Position numbers and translations under genes: made by a program. Below, one piece after another: positions 56,464 through 64,000 of a DNA stretch of 64,000 nt; positions within the stretch are counted from its first letter, which is position 1; each line of letters begins with the position of its first letter. The notes beneath the pieces were generated by a model. The model was not told where the DNA came from, did no database searches, and saw nothing but the letters and a program-made list of their open reading frames with translations. Source of the DNA: Clavelina lepadiformis (taxonomy: Eukaryota; Chordata; Ascidiacea; Aplousobranchia; Clavelinidae). Location of the stretch: assembly GCF_947623445.1 (NCBI RefSeq), contig NC_135245.1:4719501-4783500 (forward strand), written 5' to 3'.

Positions 56464-57865
56464 GTGTTTTAATATGTAGTGAGCTTGTCGCCATTATATG
56501 TTTTTTAACAACCAGTCGTTTCACACAATCAGGATCGGATCACATACAACCCGCAGATGACACTAAAGCAACGCCTTATCGGTATCAATTCATTTATATC
56601 TTAAAGTTTACTTCCTTGCAGCTGTGCTAGAATCGTGTCTTTTCCGTTATGAATGCCTTTCTTTGCAGCTCGATGTCTAAGGTTTGAGGGGTGAATGCCG
56701 CGCCTTTTTGGCGGTTTGGTTAGAGGGGCAACTGCTCTGTATGATGAAACCCACGCTTGGGTACGTATGCGAGTGCCAGTGGCCATTTACTACTTAAGTT
56801 GGTAATGAGAGGACATTACGTGTTTTTAATCAGCGCGCTACTATTTTCGTACTTTACTGCATTTTATAAAAAAAAAAACACAAAAAGAAAATGAAAAAAT
56901 TCTGAGGTCGCATGATGGAAAAAGATGAAAGCAAAACTCCAGACAGTCAAAATTTGTGTGACTGTAACTAAAAGAGGGCATTGGAACCATTCATTGTTGA
57001 AGTTTATGATTCATACGTTGTGTTGAACATTTGCAATGCTTCAGGAAATAACTGGGGAAGGTTTTCATTTGTCCATGTGCCTTAATGTTTTTTTGCATTG
57101 CTATTTTGTTTACCTATTGAACAATTTTTATAGATGAATTAACATGAAATGTCCAGGGATTAAGTTCAAAAATCCACCTAATATATTGTTTTTTCAATGA
57201 GATTTAGAGGTTCCAGTTTTGAATTGTGTGAATTCTGAAGGAGTTTGTATTCTACATTGCATTGTACAGTTAAATCCCAGTGATGTTTTAATCTTTAAGT
57301 TAATTTTCCATCCTAAATTGCATTGTAGATTTTCCATCAGTTTCCAATTGTGTATTTGTTGTACTTTTGGCGTACCTAGGCAAAAAATATTAATAAAATA
57401 AAGCGACCCATTCAGGTTTGAAAGTTAAACATAGAAATGCTAAGATGATTACAGTACAGTTTTGACAACTGTGACAGCCAATGAAAACACGACAAAGAGT
57501 TTTGTTCACCCAATATAAATTTATATATAAAAAATCACTGTACAAAACTTAGTTTTCAGCAGCTGATAACCTGATAAAAATACACACTTTAAACATATAT
57601 AGCAGCAATATATAATCTAATGCTTTGGCACATCAGCAAAGCAAACTGTAGAAAACAAATGATGTGTGACCAGAATATGCTCATACTAACTTAATATAAT
57701 AAAACTTTGTTTGAAATTAAGATGAATGTAGTAAGCACGACAAGATACTGTTTACATATTTTGAGTGAGTAAATGAAGGAATGAGTTCAGAATTGTGAAA
57801 TGTTTCAAATAATGAGCTGCAAATATTAACCCCGAGACGACTAAGCCTGGAAGTCTTTTAAGGAA
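56464..57865. other. Region between two convergent gene ends
   Basis: This holds the 3' untranslated DNA of the poly(A) polymerase (+) and CCSAP (-). No other gene or clear transposon is seen. Confidence 0.6.
57392..57397 (+). promoter_or_regulatory. Possible poly(A) polymerase gene polyadenylation signal
   Basis: AATAAA, followed by an overlapping ATAAAG, 929 bases after the stop codon. An earlier site may be used. Confidence 0.35.
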
Positions 57866-59581
57866 TCAAGTTTTCCATTGGCAAGTTGATCTTGGTCTGC
57901 TTGCCTTTTTCTTTTTCCGAGATGGTGCTGAGCTTGGTCGTGAAGACTGACTCGAATAGCATCTTTGATACTCGCTTTGCCATGCCGCAGAATCACTCTG
58001 TTTTTTCTAGAGTAAAAGAATCATAAGTATGATTACAATTCACAACAGTCAAGTTTAACAAAAATATGACAGCATTGTGAAACCCAATTTAGCAGTAAGT
58101 CATTTGCAACATACACAGCTATGTTTTTGTTAACTTCAGTTGCATTCAAGCCTAATAAGATTCAATTGAATGATTTTAACATAAATTCTAATCTTTTTTG
58201 CTGGATAAAAACATAGCACGTCTTCACCTGACTTAATACAACCGATAGAGCCGTGGACGGTCGACTTTCCGCTTTTTCTTTTTGTCTCTTTTTTTCCAGA
58301 GCTATATAATGAAGTCGCTTTAGTGCCGCTGGATAAACCTGTCATTAAGAAGTGCAAATCATGGATTTGATTAAGATTAAAACTTATATTGCATTAGCTG
58401 TATAAGGGGCAGGACATCATCAGCAGTAAAATATTGAGAGAAAGTTAAGCTAATTGGTTACCCTACCATATCTTTTGGGGCTTGAATGTTATGAGTTTTT
58501 TGTCTTCCAGTTTCTAATGTCTTGTCCGCCCACCCATAAGCTACAAAGGGAGGCTTTTCAACACTCTCTCCTCTTGAACGACTCTTACTGCGTGAAGTAC
58601 CACGCTCTCCGGACTTGGTCTTGCTTTTAGAGCGACATTTTCTCTTGGCACTGCTTCGATCTAAAGAAACATCACACGATATATAACAAACATTCAGAAT
58701 AAACTATGGTTCTGCATCATATACTCTGATATATATTTCAATGTTTCGGGTGACTTACCCATATTTTCTGTAGATTTACAGTTATCTAGAGCGTTTGATT
58801 TCTCATTTTTTACTTTTGGGTGCCCATCAGTTCCAACATCACTCATCTCAATTTCTTCAGATAAACGCTTGGTGACTGCCTCTTCTGGTGGAGACATTGA
58901 TTCATCAACAGGTCTATGGTACATATACAAGGAATGTTAAATAAACCAGTGGAATGCTTAAAACTTGGCTGGGCTACATGGAGAACAACTTTTTTGTATT
59001 TGTATTCCCACATTTTAAAACTGCAGATTAGATTAAAATGTTCGTTATATCATTATGATGTTATGACCGAAAATAATAATTAATGTCACCATGAAAATAT
59101 GTTTGACCTTTAGAAAATATTCGTTCAGTTATCCCAAGCCTTAAAATGCTTTTAAATAATCAAGCTAACATAATTTCTAATATTACCATTAGCCTAGATT
59201 GGAAAGTTTGCTTAGTGTGCGGAGGATTAAAATTAATTGTGCCTATAATTGACTATTGTTTCAACTTGTTGATTTGGCATGGAGGATTTCTCACCCAACA
59301 GCAACAAACTTACCAATCTGGCTAGTAGCCTACTCATCAGATATTTAAACCAATACCTCATACATCAATTAATGAAACGCATACTCATTTTTTTCATTGG
59401 TGAGGTTTTGACTATTTCCATCACTACTTTCAGAATCCCACTGAATAAGCATATGTCTATTTTCTTTGTCACGTCGTCGCTGGCGATATGTTAATTGTTC
59501 TTCATAAACCATTTTAAAATAATCTTTGTCCGGTGATCCATAGCACTGCTGATATTCGGACTTTCGTGAGCGAAGCTTCAT
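57866..59581 (-). CDS. CCSAP: CCSAP, centriole, cilia and spindle-associated protein (265 aa, 5 exons)
   Basis: Vertebrate CCSAP binds microtubules of centrioles, spindle and cilia. Exons on the minus strand: 59581-59385, 58913-58759, 58660-58467, 58338-58228, 58006-57866 (798 bases, in phase). Matches to the family, in order: N-terminal RKSEYQQCYGSP...YEEQLTYRQRRR (7-37); a serine-rich linker; PPFVAYGWADKTLETGRQKTHN, the conserved core (about 160-180), where human has [22 protein letters not shown]; a basic helix A-ALKRLHYIALEKKRQKEK (about 186-203); and C-terminal WQSEYQRCYSS (about 228-238), a second copy of the SEY-x-x-CY motif. Human CCSAP is 270 residues. The exon 1 donor (GTATGC) was chosen because it alone keeps the frame into exon 2. 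The gene is tail-to-tail with the poly(A) polymerase. Confidence 0.88.
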
Positions 59582-60271
59582 AGCTGTGTTTTACGAACGA
59601 TACAGTAGCCTATTTCAAAGTTATATAGCCTATTCACGGTTTACAATTGCTGCAACAAAGCACAATCCGTCTTCTGATATAAGTGAACACAACAAACCAT
59701 GATTTTAATCACAAACACTACGCTTAAAACTACATGTAAATTAAATAAATTGACTAACAACAAAATCCATCATCCAAGTCCTATCTTTAAACAACCAACG
59801 TCCAACTGCTGCTCTGCAGCAAAAAAAACTCTGCAACTCCGTTCATCGAAAACAACAAATACTGCTTTTTTGTTAATTCTAGCTGTAACATAGAAAAATA
59901 TAAACTTGTTTGTCATAAGATGCTACATTTTGTCGTTAATGTTGTATCTATTGCCATCGCACTGAGACTGGAATCTCCTCATACAACCATCGACTGTTAA
60001 AGACATACCATAAAGACCATAAAAGACCATAAAAACAAACTAGTTTCATTAAGTTGATTTTATGAATATTAATTCAACTATCGATTGGTAAACAAAAACG
60101 CAAATTTTCGTTGTCGAATAGTGATGTCATAATCACAAAGTTCAGCTGCTGTGTAAGAAGCGAAAAAAGCAAGGACGAGACAAAAACAAAAAAATCATAT
60201 CAGCGGGCGTACTCGCGGGAATTGGGGGATATTTTCGAAGCGCTTGAAGAACGTAACAGAATGTATTCGCA
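59582..60271. promoter_or_regulatory. Divergent promoter region between CCSAP and the gene at 60272
   Basis: 690 bases separate the two divergent start codons. Both 5' untranslated regions and promoters must lie here unless unseen upstream exons exist. No TATA box at a convincing position was recognised. Confidence 0.45.
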
Positions 60272-60389
60272 ATGATGATGGCTGTAGTACCCATGCCTAA
60301 CGGGACATATGTAGTAGAGTCGCGAAAAAGACCGTTAGACGAACCTGTTGATTTAATTGACTTCAAGAGGGAAAGGTCGGACATGGAAG
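60272..60389 (+). CDS. First coding exon of an unidentified gene, continues beyond recognised sequence
   Basis: Three consecutive ATGs open a 39-codon exon (MMMAVVPMPNGTYVV..., followed by a charged stretch with RKRPLDEP and DFKRERSDME) ending at a strong donor, G|GTAAGT. The predicted peptide is polar and nuclear-looking (KR and RKR clusters), but I do not recognise the protein. No matching acceptor and exon could be identified in the following 3.6 kb, so the first coding intron is probably long. The call rests on frame, donor quality and the position opposite CCSAP. Confidence 0.5.
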
Positions 60390-63300
60390 GTAAGTTTTTA
60401 AACATATTTTTTGTCGTTCATTTCTCGGAACGGTTTACTATTATCAAGTAGTAGGTTTTAATTTGAAAGTTCTCTACCTCAATCCTATCAATCAATCATA
60501 CTTTGGTAGCTTGTTTGAGTGAACGATTTTGTACGTTCAGTAACTGCTGAGTAACCAATCACAAATAATGTCCTCATTTGGCTGATAGAAGGTTTGTCGT
60601 ATGAAATTAACCGCTTTGTAAAAGTGTGAAAGTGTATGCTTGTGGGAGGGGGCTAAACATAGGATCCCTAGTAATGATAGTCTTTCAGGCATACACTGCC
60701 GAGTATCTTGTAGAACCGGTAATGGTGAATTTGCTGATGATGGTATGTATTGGGTAAGTGATTTACTGGCCTAGTTACGATATCGGCATCCTGTTGTTTT
60801 TGAGGTCAGCAATCTTTTGTTGTAATTCTTTTTGAAATCATCATTTATAATGCAGCGCCAATGCAGCGTTTTTAATCAGATTCATTTGAGCTGTTATGAA
60901 GGCTATGTCTTACAAAGGGTTGTACAAGATGCCTTACGCGTGTTTACTAATGTTATATCTTTACTTTCTTTAACTTATCTTGTACTGGACAGATGTTATT
61001 AGAAAGAACTTTAAAGTTACGTTCTAAGCATTTTAAAGCTGTGCACTCAGCTGTATTCAAGCCATTTATTTCCACCAGCGCTGTTTTGTTAATACGGTTT
61101 CGGCCAGCTCTCCTTCAGTTTATTCGAGTTCGGTGAAGCATGTATTATCGCATTGCATTTTATTCCATTGTTGATCAGCCTTGCAGGGTGGAGTGAAATT
61201 CCAATACTGTGAAAGGGATAAAGGTTTGTCTAAAACGTCTCTGTTCGAAACGTGTGGCTCTTGACAGCAACCTATGTTGCAGGAGGTTTTCTGGTACACA
61301 CAAACAATATGCACGCAGCTCACGCATTGGCCGCCATTTAATACTTCCTCTAGTCTACACGAAAGTGATTTATATAAACTAGTGCGTACGGTATCCTAAC
61401 AACAGCACAAGCTCGAATACCAAAAATAATATTTCCTCAATATTGTCTTAACCTGTACGATGCCGTGAATTTGTGTTGATTGTTTGACGTTTGTGCCTAC
61501 AAGTGGCAGGCAAGGTTAAATGTAATTTCCAATTTTTTGGCAGTTAACTATTCGTACTTTTTTGGATATTGTTTATGAAAAAACTCGCATATGTTCAGCA
61601 CGTGGCATATACTGATGCTAGGCAAAAAAAATCCATCTATACGCCTGTTAATAAGCAGACCAAACAAACGCGTCCTTTGTGTTTACTTTGAAGTTTCGGT
61701 TGTAAATTAAGGTAGTCACTTTTCGCATACTCAGTATCATGTAGAAACAGAAATTACGTAGAATTTTAATTTGACTCGGCATGATCTACTTACCAGGAGC
61801 CTCTGTAAAGTTTACTGTTGATATCTATTTGGTAACATATTTACGTTGTGAGGAAGATAAACGGAAAATAGTCCATTCTACGAAGTTTCATTTGTGGAAA
61901 TAACCATGTGAAACGGATTGTATCATGCTTACGTTCAATAACCTTCCATATATTAAAAGTGGAACACATGTCCCAAGTCATAATCCCTATTAGTTAACCA
62001 TAAGCCGTACGCCATGTAACTACGTCGAGACCAAAGCTTTAAATATATTACTAAACTATTATGGCTTTTTGCCACAGGTAGAATGCCATTTGCTTAAGCG
62101 TGATTGGTATTGCTTAAGGCTTTGTTTATGCGATTTTTAAACGTATTGTTGACAGTGTATACTGTATACTGTACCTTGACTTATTAGATATCTGCCCCAG
62201 TTTGCCAAAAGCATGTGCGTCATTTTACTGTTCGAAATACTGCCTTTGCTGACCGAGTTAAACAGGATTGCAATAAATGCATTGTTAAGCGGTTTGGCTT
62301 ATAGCTACACTCGAATTTGCCTTTAGTTGGCGCTAGTTTTCATGATTATTTAAGAATAACATAAAATATTGTGAGCCCAACTTCCTTCTAGCACTATGAC
62401 AAGGTTGCGTTTTCCGCGAGGAAACGTCATTCTTTCAACCAATTGTTTCCATGTAGCCATGAAATGGCTGACAGCTTTAAAAACGCTGTGTTGCGTTAAT
62501 TGTTACAAATGACAGTTCGGTTCATTATTGCTAAAGGTATGGGAGAACAGCACCTTACTTTTTTGGCAAGAGAAATTTTTCGACTTGAAACTACTTTCCT
62601 AGGGCACCGCAGCTATATCGTTTACTAAAGAAATAAACAAACAAACTTCTTGAGGTTTAAAAACAGAACGGAAATTATCGAGTGCGCCAATGGCGATATG
62701 TCTTATCGCATCATCTTACAACTATAGGACTGAAAGAATAGGATAGGAAAAGAATAGGAACGAACGAGAGAATTTGCCTAAAACTTTGTTTTGGCTGTAG
62801 TTGGAGAACAACAACGAATGTCGTCAAATGTATTGGCCTATCTACGTCGAAACTATGTCAGGTGTCAAATCGTGCGCGTAAGCAACAATTAAGAATATGA
62901 AATATTTCCCTTACTGTCTCGTGACAGCTTGAGACATGTAGAAAAATATAATTGATCGACATCTTCCCCTGTTTCCTTTTTCATCAACTTTTCGGCACGA
63001 ATCCGTGTGGTTGTGATTCTTTTTTGCATGTTTTCAATTTAGCATGATTGAGTCTTACACAAATTTCGTGGAAATGTTCTTCTAGTTCAGCTGTTTGATT
63101 TGAAAGAAGTCGGCTAGCGTTTGCATCGCAGTGAAAACATCAGGGCCGGCAAACAAAAAGCTGCATTGCACTTTCCAGGCAAATTATTCATGTCATTAGA
63201 AGAAAAGCTTGTCGGTAGCGCGAGGTTTGGGTTTGAATTGGTCTGCTGTGGAAAACCCAGAGAACGCTGCTAAAACCTATGAAGTTTTATCGACCGTTTT

Positions 63301-64000
63301 CTGATCGATATGTTTCAACAGCAAAATAAAAGCAATGCAATGGAAGGAATACTTTCGCGCTTATGCGACCTAAGGATTGTAGCTAAAACGTCTTAGTCCT
63401 ATTCACCGCTATGAATCGTTACATTGTAAAGCAGTTACTCCTCATTTCGTATCAGTATTGTTGTCAGTCAACACGACGCACTAAATTAAGTTGAAAAATT
63501 CATGAAAACTCGGTTCAAACGCGTCTGTGGGTATTAAGCAAGTGCATAATCACGTTAAAAAGGGCCAACTTTGCAAAAGGAAACGGACGCACAATAAAGA
63601 ACTCTTACAAGTGAAAGTTTACTCATCAATCCCGTGATCATACTGTACTAGGAGTTTTGTTTACCGATTTACAACTTTACGACCAGCCAAATGGCCGCGC
63701 TGCACGCCCCAACATGGTAATAAATCAGGAACTGATGCATTTTCTTTGCTTATTAATACCGGATCACGATGATACTCAGTTGAATGGCTGTTAGCGTTTG
63801 GTATTCGACGTTAGTGTCGTAAAAGCTCTGGTTACCGTTACCAGCCTAACCTCCGTGCTGCTGTTTAAATCCCACGTTATTACCAAGCTAACTGAAGTGA
63901 AATCATGCTAACGAATGTACACTGCGCATTCATAACGACGTTCGTATAGGTTTGAAAATGAAACGTTTTGTGGCCTATTCGCAATTTGGCAGACTTCTTC
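60390..64000. other. Probable long first intron, no exon recognised
   Basis: AT-rich sequence with no convincing splice-bounded coding segment and no clear MITE with target duplication. It may be part of the intron of the gene starting at 60272. Confidence 0.45.

Noticed and set aside
58136..58357. 73-residue minus-strand frame (MHFLMTGLSSG...) over CCSAP exon 4
   Set aside because: Wrong frame. The exon read in phase with its neighbours gives the conserved CCSAP basic helix.
59250..59340. Possible microexon of CCSAP with strong donor 'gtaagt' (minus strand)
   Set aside because: Either an 8- or 16-base microexon creates an in-frame stop. Direct joining of 59385 to 58913 keeps the frame and gives the expected length.

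Overview
This is AT-rich nuclear DNA from an animal. The genes are split by GT-AG introns of roughly 50 to 2,600 bases, the proteins are closest to deuterostome/vertebrate families (HYOU1, canonical poly(A) polymerase, CCSAP, AKR1), and the intergenic DNA is full of short non-autonomous DNA transposons. An invertebrate deuterostome is likely. An ascidian tunicate would fit the base composition and gene structure, but the sequence alone does not prove it. All exon chains were built by eye from reading frame, splice sites and family similarity; each closes in frame from ATG to stop, except the last gene, which runs off the window.

Layout. 1-12.3 kb is repeat-rich and holds one small three-exon gene for an unrecognised single-pass membrane protein (7366-8306). 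12.3-17.2 kb holds three intronless minus-strand genes, spaced about 2 kb apart, for 70-72 residue cysteine-containing hydrophobic proteins of one family: a tandem array of unknown function. 17.2-25.4 kb has no recognisable gene and carries repeats, including two apparently identical 359-bp hAT-type elements in opposite orientation. 25.4-29.7 kb is an eight-exon aldo-keto reductase. 29.7-34.1 kb is repeats, including a solo LTR split by a mariner/pogo-type element. 34.1-41.5 kb is a complete 27-exon HYOU1 (GRP170), the ER chaperone. 41.5-48.9 kb is intergenic. 48.9-56.5 kb is a complete 15-exon poly(A) polymerase. CCSAP, a centriole/cilium/spindle protein, lies tail-to-tail with it on the minus strand (57,866-59,581). 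Divergent from CCSAP, 690 bases away, is the first coding exon of an unidentified gene (60,272-60,389) whose remaining exons lie beyond the window or were not recognised.

The genes do not form an obvious pathway; they look like ordinary neighbours. The less expected content is the tandem small-protein family, the new three-exon membrane protein, a well-preserved record of nested transposition with clean target-site duplications, and long inverted repeats within introns of HYOU1 and the poly(A) polymerase.
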